Assembly: GCA_963693085.1 (NCBI GenBank)
Contig: OY856409.1
Span: 1,337,552,915-1,337,616,914 of the forward strand
Source: Alisma plantago-aquatica
Lineage: Eukaryota; Streptophyta; Magnoliopsida; Alismatales; Alismataceae
DNA: 64,000 nt
Reading direction: 5' to 3'
Under the pieces are notes generated by a model. That model worked only from the letters and a program-made list of their open reading frames with translations. It had not been told where the DNA came from and ran no database searches. Numbering within the stretch: position 1 is the stretch's first letter; each line of letters starts with the position of its first letter. Both the position numbers and the translations under genes were made by a program. Positions 23,498 through 34,437 of this stretch are shown piece after piece.

Positions 23498-23683
23498 TGT
23501 GAAGAAGTGTATATGATTATGTTGTGTTGTTCTATTGATATGTACACCCCTATCCTTATATAGGAAAGGAGGCTATTACAAGGAAGCACAAAGGAAGCGA
23601 CTTAATCCTAATGGGCCATGAGCAACAGGCCCATGTAGACAATAGACTAATAACCTATTAACTAAATAGGCTATATTATAACA
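23498..23683 (-). repeat. 3' LTR of non-coding element copy 1 (186 bp)
   Basis: Minus strand starts TGTTATAATATAG and ends CTTCTTCACA. It holds CCTATATAAGGATAGG, a likely TATA-type promoter, at 23553-23568. It is 14 bp longer than its partner because of the segment around 23660-23675. Confidence 0.85.
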
Positions 23684-25209
23684 CTCCCCCTCAAGCTGGA
23701 GCATGGGTGAACGCATGTCCAAGCTTGGAGTTACATGACTCGATTGAACGATGCGAAATAAACGATAAATGAAAGATAGAAATGTCACTCCCCATAAAAA
23801 AATTGTTACTCCCCCTTGAACAATACTTCCTAACAGAAAAGATATGATAACGCCTCTTTGAGATGTGTTCTGCAGGATGGAGAAGCTCGAGCTTCGAAGA
23901 AGGTCTTTCTCCTGAAGTGCATCTGGAGTGAAGAACATCTGAAGCAGACAATCATAATTACCACGACTACACCATCTTCACTAGAGAGGAATGTGGAGTA
24001 AAATAAGAGCAGTCAACACATCACACGTACATAACGCGGCACGAACGCGGAGGCATAGTGTCGATGTAGCAGTGGATATGTCTCTGAATTGTCTGAGAAA
24101 TGTAGTCAACTGGAATAAGCGCAGATGACCACCAACATGCAAAACGTGGCATGAACACGCGGGGCGAGGTGCTGAGGTGTCGTCTCAATAGGTAGAAGTA
24201 GCAAATGTAACTCGGAGAAGACGTGATGAAGTAGCTCGGTGAAGATCACTCTAGATGAATCCTTGCGGATACAATTTTGGCACAGGCTTGAAGAAGACGA
24301 GCTTCGAAGATGAAGAAGCAACCATCTGAAACACCATCAATGCAACATGGATGATCAACTGGAACGTCATCAACACCAAAGGGACTAGAGGCCGAAAGAT
24401 GCGCAGCAAGCTCTTGTCCTTACGTACATGATGAGGTACGAGCGCAGGGGTCTTGGTGTGAATGTTGTAATTGTGAGATCCTTCAATGTTGTCTGAGGAG
24501 TAATGTGATGCTAAGTGGGAATGAGGCGCCACAAAGGTATCAGGAAACCAGATGTGCTGAACGAACAATATGAAGCTCCATGAAGATAGCCTGGAATATA
24601 TCATCTCATCTCATATCATGTCTCTCTCCTTTCTCTCTCCTCATATCCTCTCTCTTGTTCTCTTCATACCCTCCTCTCTATCTCTCTCTCCTCTAATCCC
24701 CCCGCACACCAAATACGACGAGAGTGAGTAGATGGTGTGGAAAAAGGGAAATATGACCCCCCCGCACGTCAAAAGACGCACACATTATGGGTGGGAAGGT
24801 GGGAAAGGAAAAGGTCAAATGAGAGGTGTAGTATGGAGAGAAGAAAAAAAGTAGACTGTCATAATGGAAGCATTGGTAGAAAGAGGAGATACACTATCAG
24901 AATTTTGCTCGGTATGAGAGGAAGTGGCACTGCCGAAATGGTTTCTCGGCATGAAAATCGATAATTGGAATCAATATGCAAAAACAACCCGATTAAGATC
25001 CAGATAGAGAAAAAAATGGATCTTTTTTTGACGCGAAAAGGACATTTGTCCGGCCCTTAGACCGACAAATGTAGGGGTGCGAGGGCGGAGCCCCGCAAAA
25101 AATTTTGTTGGGTCAAAATATTAGTAGGATCGAAATGTCATAAGTATTGAAGGAGAGATGGACCTTGGAGGACGTCAAACCACATCTGGAAGTGTGACGA
25201 CTGCTCTTG

Positions 25210-25643
25210 ACACGACGTGTCTATGGTCAGACACGCTGTGTAACTTGTCAGGGGTGAGATGCAGACTTCTGATGACACGCCATGTAGTATTGCTGACACA
25301 CCGTGTAGCTCCTTTGCTCAAAATGATAGACTCCTTGCAACACGCCGTGTAAAAATTGAGACACGTCATGTCAGATGTCGAAGGCGTAAATCGGATCTTC
25401 GTTGACACGCCATGTTCTAAGTGGACACGCCGTGTCTAAAGTGGGAGGCATAACTCTACGGTCCGCCGACATGCCGTGTTCGAGAATGACACGTCGTGTA
25501 TGTTGCGATCTGCACCGTCCGGAAGAGGAACACGCCGTGTTTTGAGCAACACGCTGTGTCTTTTGCGTTCTGAACGAAACTCTGCGTCGTGAGATTGATT
25601 TCTGGAGCGTAACATGCCGTGTTGTTAGGAGAACACGACATGT
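25210..25643 (-). repeat. Minisatellite of paired near-palindromes, core ACACGGCGTGT
   Basis: Fourteen copies of an 11-bp near-palindrome (plus-strand form ACACGCCGTGT) start at 25210, 25231, 25275, 25296, 25340, 25361, 25405, 25425, 25469, 25489, 25530, 25549, 25612 and 25633. They fall into seven pairs. Start-to-start spacing within pairs is 21, 21, 21, 20, 20, 19 and 21 bp; pair-to-pair spacing is 65, 65, 65, 64, 61 and 82 bp. Arms ACACG and CGTGT are exact complements around one central base. The sister element has a shorter version at 28678-28869. Function is unknown. Confidence 0.85.
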
Positions 25644-26362
25644 CGGCGGCGGCTAATGCACGATCTCGATGGGAATTTGCATTGTCAAGGAGGCAAGTAT
25701 CCCGAGAATTAGCACCATGGGTCGACGGGAATTAGCGACGTCTTTTATAATCCTTTGATCATGAACAATGATGGCTCCCTGCTTGACCACGGCCGGAACC
25801 GGACAGGAATAAGTGTCGTCCAAGACACAAAGAGGTGGTGTAGCGATGGAGTGATGGAGGTGCTTTGATGACTTGGCGCAGCGGCTGGACACGGAGACGG
25901 CAGGGCAACAAGGCGGTGAAGATGGTGGCCACAGTTGCTGGAGCAGAAGGTTGATCTGCTTGACGTGGCTTCTTCAATAGTTGCGGCTGGAGCTGCTTGA
26001 CGAACGGATCTCGGGTACGGTGACGACGGCGACGGATAGATCTGGAAGGGAAATAGCGTCGTCCAGAGACTCAAACAAAATGAAAACGATAGATGGTTGT
26101 CGGGAAGGATGGCATCGTCCCATAGATAAAATCTATGTGAAAGGGGAAGAAGATGCGACCATGGAGGCTGGGATGTGCCTAGCGGACAGCCGGCCTAAGT
26201 CATGGAAGGAAGCGGCAGCCGCCCGCAAGCGGGCTGTCCCCCAGTTGCTCTCTCTAGGAGAGGAAGGGGCGGCGGCTGCTAGGGTTGGACAGGACGTCGG
26301 AGAGAGAAGAGGGAAGGAGGGGCGGCAGCTAGGGTTCTCTCCTCAGGGCCATTGCTATACCA

Positions 26363-26534
26363 TGTGAAGAAGTGTATATGATTATGTTGTGTTGTTCTAT
26401 TGATATGTACACCCCTGTCCTTATATAGGAAAGGAGGCTGTTACAAAGAAGCACAAAGGAAGCGACTTAACCCTAATGGGCCACATGGGCAACAGGCCCA
26501 TGTAGACAATAGACTAATAACCTATATTCTAACA
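26363..26534 (-). repeat. 5' LTR of non-coding element copy 1 (172 bp)
   Basis: Minus strand starts TGTTAGAATATAGG and ends CTTCTTCACA. It has the same CCTATATAAGGACAGG promoter-like block at about 26418-26433. It is followed by the primer site at 26362-26351. Confidence 0.85.
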
Positions 26535-26599
26535 GAAACAATTGCAATTGACTCAACTGATTATATCAACACAAATGAAATCCAAGAAGAATGCAGTCA

Positions 26600-26762
26600 C
26601 CCAGCCAGTGTGGCTCAGGTGGTTCGGTCCGGCTTGTCCTCCATGGGGGACTCGGGTTCGAATCCCCTTGATCGCACTGTAATTACCAACTATTTGGGTC
26701 ATCCGGGCTCTGGCACCTGTTTGAGGAGGAGGGGGAGCGGGGTCTCCCTAAGACTCAAAAAA
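26600..26762 (+). mobile_element. tRNA-derived SINE (163 bp) with 16-bp target duplication
   Basis: The pol III A box TGGCTCAGGTGG (26611-26622) and B box GGTTCGAATCC (26655-26665) both match the tRNA-promoter consensus. A ~90-bp tRNA-unrelated 3' part ends in an A run (26757-26764). Perfect 16-bp direct repeats AAGAAGAATGCAGTCA flank it (26584-26599 and 26763-26778). The intact boxes, A tail and undamaged duplication point to a young LINE-mobilised insertion. The family name is not known to me. Confidence 0.88.
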
Positions 26763-26870
26763 AAGAAGAATGCAGTCATGCAGGTATTGGAGTATGGCTA
26801 GTCCAACATGCAACCTCTGGTGACAGAAAAAGAAAAGCCATGTAGGCAGCAATGGCAGCTTATTAACTAA

Positions 26871-27291
26871 GGTTGTGTTTGGCATACAGATCTGGTCAGT
26901 TTAGATGTCATGGGTAAATTAACCAGTGGTATGTTAACCTTGTGTAAGATAATTGTTGTTTGGGGCAATGACAAACAAACTTGATGGTAAGATGTCCACC
27001 GTTTAGTATACAAGTAATTAATCTCTCTGTCTAGATAAAGTTTATTGTGCCCTAACATCACATATATTGAAAAATATGTTAAGATAGGATTGGTGGTAAA
27101 GTTTATATGCATGGCAGATTAACCTGTATTCTGCCGCAAGGATTTCATGCGGCACATTATCTGGAAAATATCTGGTTAATAAACCTTTGCAGCAACCTAT
27201 TTATTATCTAAATGGCATCACAAACAACAACTAATATGCATGTCAAGTGTGGCTATCGTGTCTGCGATGTATCAGTGAAACAAACACAACC
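26871..27291. mobile_element. Tourist-like MITE (421 bp)
   Basis: Inverted ends GGTTGTGTTTG at both termini (right end on the complement) are flanked by the 3-bp duplication TAA (26868-26870 and 27292-27294), the PIF/Harbinger signature. The interior is non-coding and AT-rich, with several TTAACC/GGTTAA blocks. Confidence 0.68.
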
Positions 27292-27327
27292 TAAGAGTAG
27301 GTCAGATAGGGATAGACGAAATACATC

Positions 27328-27505
27328 TGTTGGATTGCGTGGGGAAGTTGGAGCACAGCCTCCATTATGGAGCAGCCCCCTTATTTATATTAAGAAGACA
27401 GCAAAAAGGGAAAATTACGTAGATGGTTCTTATAGGACAATAATATTGTATGCAACAGGAAAATAAAGATAATTAACAAAACCACACTTATCCTGCCATC
27501 TAACA
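27328..27505 (-). repeat. 3' LTR of the outer Copia (178 bp)
   Basis: Minus strand starts TGTTAGATGGCAGGATAAG and ends CAATCCAACA. It shares GGCAGGATAAGTGT, CATACAATATTATTGTCCTA and AATAAGGGGGCTGCTCCATA with the LTR at 41842. Confidence 0.8.
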
Positions 27506-27673
27506 CTCCCCCTCAAGATGGAGTATACACATCATGCATACCCAGCCAGCAAATCGTATATCTAAAAGCAGTAGGCAGATGTGGCTTGCTGAAGATATCA
27601 GCAATTAGCTCTCCTATCCTCACATGAGAAATCTTTACCTTCTTAGCTAGTACCATGCCATGTACAAAATGAC
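27506..27673 (-). pseudogene. Outer Copia: C-terminal end of RNase H, separated by the nested insert
   Basis: The minus strand encodes MVLAKKVKISHVRIGELIAD, IFSKPHLPTAFR and LGMHDVYTPS with a stop, then the polypurine tract and LTR. It is the normal Copia polyprotein terminus. It joins, across the target duplication ATGAC, to KHIEVDCHLV at 35493-35540. Confidence 0.75.
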
Positions 27674-27856
27674 TGTTAGAAATTATTATTAGCCTATTTA
27701 ATTAATGGAATAATTAATTGATGGCCTTAAGTGTCTTGGCCCATATAACATGCCTTGAGTCCCAAGTTTGTAATGTCTCCACCCTTTCTCCAATATATAG
27801 GACATGCCAATTAATATAACACATCACAAGTGAGTTTCCCTCCACACTTTTCAACA
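27674..27856 (+). repeat. 5' LTR of non-coding element copy 2 (183 bp)
   Basis: TGTTAGAAATTATT ... CTTTTCAACA. About 85% similar by eye to its partner at 35300. Contains ATATATAGGACATGCC, in the position of the LTR TATA block of copy 1. Confidence 0.85.
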
Positions 27857-28677
27857 TGGTATCAGAGCGTGCCTTAAGGACTTAACCCTAGTCGCCGGCT
27901 CCGCTTCCGTCTCCTCTCTCTGCACTCGGTGCCGCCCTAGTCGTCGCCTCTCTCTCCAAGAGAGAGCCTCCACCTATGGGTGGGCACCGTCTCTCCATGG
28001 CTTTAGTCGGCCAGCCGCTAGGCATCCTCCTGGCCTCCATGGTCATTTCTCTTCTCCTTCCACATAAATCATCTATTCGTCGCCGCCATCCTTCCCAGCC
28101 ATCTACGCTTCCCCGAGTCTCTGGACGGCAACAATTCCTATTTAAATATATTTGTCATCCCTTCCCCAAGGTTGTCCTCCCGGTCACTTGCAGACACTAT
28201 TCACCCCAACCATCATCTACCATCGTTTGCCCCAGAGATCCCCACTGTCGAAGCAACAAAGAAAGACATAACAGTAGGGGAGCCGCATAGTTCTCCCTTA
28301 GATCCTCTTAGTTCTGGATGGTGCTAATTCTCGTTCAGATTTGCTCGTGGTCTAGCAAGGAGCCGCCGTCATCTCTTGTGGCTATTGTCATCCTCGAAGC
28401 CTCTACTAATTCCATGGACGTTTTTCCATGGAGGGTGCTAAATCTCGTCCAAATCAGATCTTAGTTTAGTAAGGGGTTGTTGTTGCCTCAGATCTGCATG
28501 TTCCATAGTCACAAGCAACGGTGCTAATTCCTGTCACCCCTCGATGCGTTTTCTCGGGGTTGTATTCTCTTGGACGGCGCTAATTCTCGTCCAAATCGTG
28601 AATCAACGGCGTCGAAACAGCATATCGTAGTCCAAAACATGTCCTGACGATGTAGGGTTTCAGTCAGATCGCAACTT

Positions 28678-28869
28678 ATACGATGTGTCAAATTTCAACA
28701 TAGCGTGTTGACAGGAGTTTGTTTCAGGCCTACACAGTGTGTCAATTTCCCAACACGGCGTGTTGGTGGAATTCAGTTTCACGCCTCCAACATCCTACAC
28801 GGCATGTTGGCAGCATGTCATCTTCAACCAACAAAGTTACACTGCATGTCAGGACTTTATACGGCGTGT
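28678..28869 (+). repeat. Near-palindrome array in copy 2, core ACACGGCGTGT
   Basis: Clear copies start at 28678, 28698, 28732, 28753, 28797, 28839 and 28859; others nearby are decayed (for example CATGT cores at 28638 and 28814). Close pairs are spaced 20, 21 and 20 bp, as in copy 1, but the ~65-bp period is less regular here. Orientation agrees with the element sense strand in both copies. Confidence 0.7.
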
Positions 28870-29629
28870 CTAATTAAGCATGTCTACTTCCAGTTTAAGT
28901 TATGACGCCTTACAAAGGTTTATCCCCCCTCCAATACCTAATGATAATCAGATCCTAATTTTCTTGACCTAGTCCCAAAAAAATCGGGTCAAGAAAAGAT
29001 TCATTTAATTTTCCTATCTAGATCTTATAATCGGATTGTTTTGCAAATTGATTATGGTTACCAGTTTCTCCTCTCTAGATACTACACCTCTCGATTGACA
29101 TTTTCCTTTCCCACCCTTCCACCCATCATGTGTGCATCTCTTTCCACGTGTGGGGGGTCTTTTGTCCACACCACCTACTCAATCTCTTTGTATTTTGTGT
29201 GAAGGGAGGATATCGAGGAGAGAGTATGAGAGAGAGCGTATGAGGGGAGAGATAAGAATGATATATTCCAGGCTATCTACATGGAGCTATGTATTCTTCA
29301 GCATATCTTCTCTTTCGATGTCTTTGTGGCGCGTCATTCCCACTAAGCATCGCTTTATATATGGGTTGGCTATCTGTGTGAATTTCAGTAGGCCACCGCT
29401 TTCAGACAGCGTTGAAGGATCCTAACTACAAGATTGACACCAAGCTTTTCGCGTTCGTACCGCATTATGTACGCCAGGACAAGAGCTTGTTGCACTAATC
29501 TCGGCCTCTTGTTCCCCTTGTGTTAATGACGCTTTAGTTGATCATTCTCGTTGCATTTTCATGATAGGTGGTCGCTTCTTCACATCAGAAGCTCGTCAAT
29601 TTCAACTTGTGCATTATGTATCTTCAAGG

Positions 29630-29795
29630 TGTTAATATATTTCATATATTCAGCTATTTATTCTATTTTGTAATTTATATATCATGCTGGACCTCTATGT
29701 AAATTCTCCAACTTCTCTTATTAATAAAAGGGGAGAAGGCCTATTGCCTCTCCTAACGCTGCATTGCACATAGCATTGCGGCACCTCAGTTTACA
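29630..29795 (+). repeat. 5' LTR of the inner Copia (166 bp)
   Basis: TGTTAATATATTTC ... CTCAGTTTACA. It differs from the 3' LTR at six positions without indels. Confidence 0.93.
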
Positions 29796-30234
29796 TGGTA
29801 CTAGAGCAAAGGTTCTAACCCCACCTAGCCGCCAGCGCCGCAAGGCAGCCAGCAGCGGCCACAGCGGGCGCCGCCGACCGGCCAGCCACCTCAGGCCCGC
29901 CACGCCGCCGGCCAAGGGGAGGACAGCCGCCGCCGGCCCAAGGCGGGCACAGCAGTCGCCGCCCGGGGCAGGCGCAATAGCCGCAGCCCCTCTCTCTCTC
30001 TGGATCGTTGGGTCCTTCGGTTGATCCAACAGATTTCTAAATCCCAAACCGGAGGGTCTGTCGGTACGTAGGAAATTCCTAATCACATCTCCTCCATGTG
30101 TGATTAGGGAACTTCTGTTGGGGGTTGTGGATGCGTCAGATACGCATCTGATTCTGTGACGTAACGTGTATCTCTCCCTCACTCAAATCTTCCTGTGACG
30201 TGTATCAATCCATCACCCTTCTTCTCGTTAAATC

Positions 30235-31602
30235 ATGGAGGACACCAAGGCATCTACCATCTACAGTGAGATGTCACCTATCCCCTCCATCAAGTTGAAC
30301 GGGAAGAATTATCTCTTATGGATGAATGTTGTCCATATAGTGTTGCAGTCACGTAACAAGGCGAGACACGTTGATTCTGATCCTCCTGCGTCTACTAACA
30401 AAGGCTATGTTGAATGGAAGCGTCATAATAGTCTGTAAAGACCTGGTTGTGGGGGAGCATGGAACCTGGGATTGCCTCGAGGTTCATATTCTACACTACT
30501 GCCAAAGAGGTCTGGGATGCAGTAAAGAAACATTATTCTCAAAAGAAGAATGTGCTTCGTCAGTTCATGATATATGACCGCCTCTTTGCCGAACGACATG
30601 GAGACAGACCTTTAGAAGAATACTTTGGAGTGATCTAAGGTATTGCACAAGAGCTGAGCTTCTATCATCCAGTGATTGTCTAGGAGCAAGTCAAAGACAG
30701 AGATGACTTGATTACAGCAAAATTCTTGTCTGGTCTGAGTTCTTCGTGCAGTTCAGCCCGCAGCGTTATCCTAGCTTCTGACAAACTTCCCAGCTTGGAA
30801 GAGGCTTACTCAAGGATTTTACAGGCAAATTTTGAACCTGTTGATCCTACAGCAGTCTCATCTCCTGGACATTCACATGCTTCTGTAGCTGATGCAGTGA
30901 GAGGACGGACAGGTATGGGTTGATGAGGACGTGGCACTCGCCCTAAGTGCACTTTTTGTGAAAAACCTAGACACAGTTGAGAAGTGTTGGAAGAAGCATG
31001 GTAGACCTGCTGTACCACCTGTGGGAGCAGCAAACTATGCTACCACTACTGAGTCTACTGAGCCTCCTACTTCGAGTTCTGGTTCTTTTGGCATCACACT
31101 CACCAAGGAGGAATATGATAGATTTATTCTGGCTACCCAGCATCTGAGTTTGGGATCATTGTCTTCAGCCAACTTGGCGTCCACCACTGGTAATCACGCT
31201 ACCTCTTTATTGGCTTCTGGTTCTACTTCATCATGGGTCGTTAACTCTGGAGCGTCACAGCATATGACTGGTATGAGGAGACTACTTCATTCCGTTGACT
31301 CACATATTCCTCACAAATCTGTAACAATAGCAGATGGTTCAGTGAAGAGAGTGTTAGCTAGTGGATCTATTTCTCTGACTCCTAAAATTGATCTTAAATC
31401 CATATATTATGTGCCTGCATTTCCTTTTAATCTTCTGTCTATCGCTAAATTGATTGATATTGTGAAATGTACGGTAACCTTTGGACCTTCTTGTTTTGTA
31501 TTACAGGATATCAAGAGTATGAGGACGATTGGTGGGGGGCTTAGGAAAGGTGATGTCTACCTCTTCCCTAAGTATCTGCTCCTGCTCCAGCTGTCTTGTT
31601 GA
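30235..31602 (+). pseudogene. Inner Copia gag and protease, frameshifted
   Basis: Gag starts MEDTKASTIYSEMSPIPS at 30235. The frame shifts near 30433, returns near 30950 and shifts again near 31590. Stops occur at 30636-30638 (TAA) and 30678-30686 (TAG). A CCHC zinc knuckle is split by the second shift: CTFC in one frame, EKCWKKHGRP in the next. Protease follows in the last frame; its active-site block reads WVVNSGASQHMTG, with Asn (AAC, 31243-31245) where Copia proteases have the catalytic Asp. The 3' end (GDVYLFPK) resembles the usual linker to integrase. Normally the product would form the particle and cleave the polyprotein; this copy could not. Confidence 0.85.
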
Positions 31603-34430
31603 GTGGTTCTCCCTTACTGTGGCACTACAGATATGGACATCCTTCGTTAGAGAGCCTAAGGAAGTTAGAATCGGAGTTGTCTCAAGTGTCATCTCTAGAG
31701 TGTCAGTCATGTCAACTGGGGAAACATCATAGGATGTCTTATCCCGGTCATGTCAATAAACGGGCGTCTTGTCCTTTTGAGTTGGTCCACAGTGATGTTT
31801 GGGGTCCTGTAAAAGACCATAGCTATAATGGTTTTCATTATTTTATTTCCTTTGTGGATGATTTTTCGCGTATGACATGGATTTATTTGTTGAAAAGTCG
31901 AGAGTATGTGCTATCCACTATCAAACATTTTCATCAAGAAATAAAAGTTCAATTTGATTGCAATATTAAAGTTCTTCAATCTGATAATGCCTTGGAGTAT
32001 GTTCAAAATGTTATGGCTGATTTTTATAGTTCTGTTGGGATGATACATCGTACTGCCTGCCCTCACACTCCTCAGCAAAATGGGGTAGTAGAGAGGAAAA
32101 ATCGTCATCTTCTTGATATTACCAGGACAATCATGTTTCAATCTAATGTTCCTAAGCGATTCTAGTCTGACGCTTTACTTACTGTTTGTTTCCTTATCAA
32201 CAGGCAACCATCTTCTGTGCTCCAAGGACGTACCCCATTCTCTGTCTTACGTCCCAAAGACCAACCTTTCCTTGTTCCCCTCAGAGTGTTTGGTTGTACT
32301 TCCTTTGTCCACAATTTTAACCCTGGGGCTGATAAGTTATCTCCTAGGTCTATTAGAACTCTCTTTCTTGGGTACTCCAACACTAGCAAAGGGTACAAGT
32401 ATTATTGTCCAAGTCTCCGTCGTATGTTTGTGTCTAGGGATGTGACATTTCAAGAATCTACTCCATATTTCTCTAGTGTTCCAAGTAAGGGGGAGCAATT
32501 ATGTGAGAGAGTGCCACCATCAGATACCAGTAGGAGAGTGATACCACCACATCAGAGTGAGAGAGTGCCACCTATCATTCCTGACTATACTATAATTCAG
32601 GAAGAGCAGCCAGCAGATGGTCCACTAATTCAGCAATATTCACATGTTTATAGCAGACGAGGCAAACAAGATCCAGAGGAGGTAGCGACTCCAGTCTCTG
32701 AGCACTCCCCATCTTCCTCTACTCAAGGGATTCCTGAAGAACCATCTGACCTTGATATTCCCATTGTTGTTCGCAAAGGTACCCGTTCCTGTACTATTCG
32801 GCATCCTATTGCAAATGTGTGTTGTTTGTCCAAATTATCTCAACAGGCCCACTCATTTGCTCTTGGGATTGATTATGTGGTCATTCCAAGAAATCATCTT
32901 GATGCTATGAAGGATATTGGCTGGAAACAGGCTATGCATGTTGAAATGTCTGCTCTTTTACAGAACAACACCTGGGAACTTGTTGACTTACCTCCAGATA
33001 AAAATGTTGTGGGATGCACATGGGTATTTACAGTAAAACATAATCCAGATGGTTCAGTGGAGCGATTGAAAGCTAGACTGGTGGCAAAGGGGTACACTCA
33101 GACATATGGGGTTGATTTCTGTGAGACCTTTTCACCAGTGGCTCGTCTGAATTCTGTGCGTATTCTTATTTATCTGGCTACTACCTTTGACCGGCCTCTA
33201 TTTCAGCTCAATGTCAAGAATGCCTTTCTTCATGGTGATCTACAAGAGGAGGTATACATGGAGCAACCACCAGGTTTTGTTGCTCAGGGGGAGTGTCAGA
33301 AAGTGTGTAGATTGAAGAAAGCCATCTATGGATTGAAACAATCTCCTAGAGTTTGGTTTGACAAGTTCAGTGATGTTGTGCTAAAGATGGGTTTTTCTCG
33401 TTCCGTGACTGATCACTCCTTAGTTTATTCTAGTTCTTCTGGTGGATCTATTATTATTGTTGTGTATGTTGATGATATAGTTATTACTGGCAGTGATTCT
33501 ACAAGCATATCTCGTGTGAAAGAAGGCTTGCAAGGGCACTTTCATACAAAGGATCTGGGAAAACTGAGATACTTTCTGGGCATTGAAGTGCTTAGATCTC
33601 ATGTAGGTACCAATTTGTCTCAGAGAAAATATGTGTTGGATTTACTACAGGAAACATGTATGAGTGAGTCTAAGCCTGTGTCTACTCCTATGGACTATCA
33701 TGTGAAGGAGATGACTGATGATATTGATTATCCAGATCCAGGATATTACAGGAAAATTGTGGGTAAATTGATATATCTGACAGTCACACACCCTGACATT
33801 TCCTTTGTTGTAGGAGTGGTGAGTCAGCATATGAGCTCACCATAACAGTCTCATTGGACATCAGACTGTCATATTCTGAGATATCTGAAAGGTGCACCTG
33901 GTAAAGGAATCACCTATTATAGGCCGAAGACTCCTGTATCCACACTTTCTCTTACTGGTTATGCAGATGCAGACTGGGCTGGTAATCTGAATGACAGGAG
34001 GTCTACGTCAAGATATTGCACATTTCTAGGAAATCATCTTATTACCTGGAAAAGAAAAAAGCAAAATGTTGTGGCAAGATCTAGCACGGAAGCTGAGTAT
34101 AGAGCAATGGTACATGCATGTTGTGAGTTGCAGTGGGTTCAATCTGTACTTTCTGAATTAAAGATTCTTGTTTTGTCTCCTATAGAACTCAGATGTAACA
34201 ATCAAGCGGCCATCTACATTGCCAAGAACCCAGTCTTTCATGAACGTACTAAGCACATAGAGGTTGACTGCCACTTTATTAGAGATCAGATCAAGAATGG
34301 AACTGTTGTGACTCCGCATGTCAAGTCTGAAGATCAACTTACAGATGTTCTTACGAAGCCATTGAGTCCAGCAGCATTTCAGAGTTTTTGCAACAAGTTG
34401 GGTCTACACGGTGTGTACACTCCAGCTTGA
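31596..34430 (+). pseudogene. Inner Copia integrase, reverse transcriptase and RNase H, two in-frame stops
   Basis: One frame runs the whole length, broken only by TAG at 32163-32165 and TAA at 33843-33845. Integrase: GAG-pre-integrase LWHYRYGHPSLESL, then HSDVWGP (Asp 31794), QSDNALEY (Asp 31983) and NGVVERKN (Glu 32091), a D-D-35-E arrangement. RT: TWELVDLPPDKNVVG, then motif A LNVKNAFLHGDL, where Asn (AAT, 33210-33212) replaces the catalytic Asp; YVDD is intact at 33465-33476. RNase H: YADADWAG, SSTEAEYRAM and HIEVDCHFIRDQ; the end is LGLHGVYTPA. Loss of the motif A Asp predicts no polymerase activity in this copy. Confidence 0.92.
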
Positions 34431-34437
34431 GGGGGAG

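Larger units (their letters stand above)
23498..26534 (-). mobile_element. Non-coding Copia-type LTR retrotransposon, copy 1 (3037 bp)
   Basis: Two LTRs (186 and 172 bp) are flanked by a perfect 5-bp duplication GAAAC (23493-23497 and 26535-26539). On the minus strand the 5' LTR (26534-26363) is followed by TGGTATAGCAAT (26362-26351), a weak Met-tRNA-type primer site, and the 3' LTR is preceded by the polypurine tract CCAGCTTGAGGGGGAG (23699-23684). No gag or pol motif is present; the longest reading frame (24604-24251, 117 codons) is not conserved in the sister copy at 27674-35487. The element would depend on enzymes from an autonomous Copia. Its interior carries the near-palindrome array at 25210-25643. 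Confidence 0.85.

Noticed and set aside
24251..24604. 117-codon minus-strand frame in the non-coding LTR element as a possible gene
   Set aside because: Copy 2 keeps only the first codons (MIYSRLS) and then diverges with stops; no domain is recognised.
25210..25643. Regularly spaced palindromes could suggest a CRISPR array
   Set aside because: The sequence is plant nuclear DNA inside an LTR retrotransposon; repeats are 11 bp, paired, with related spacers, unlike CRISPR repeats and spacers.
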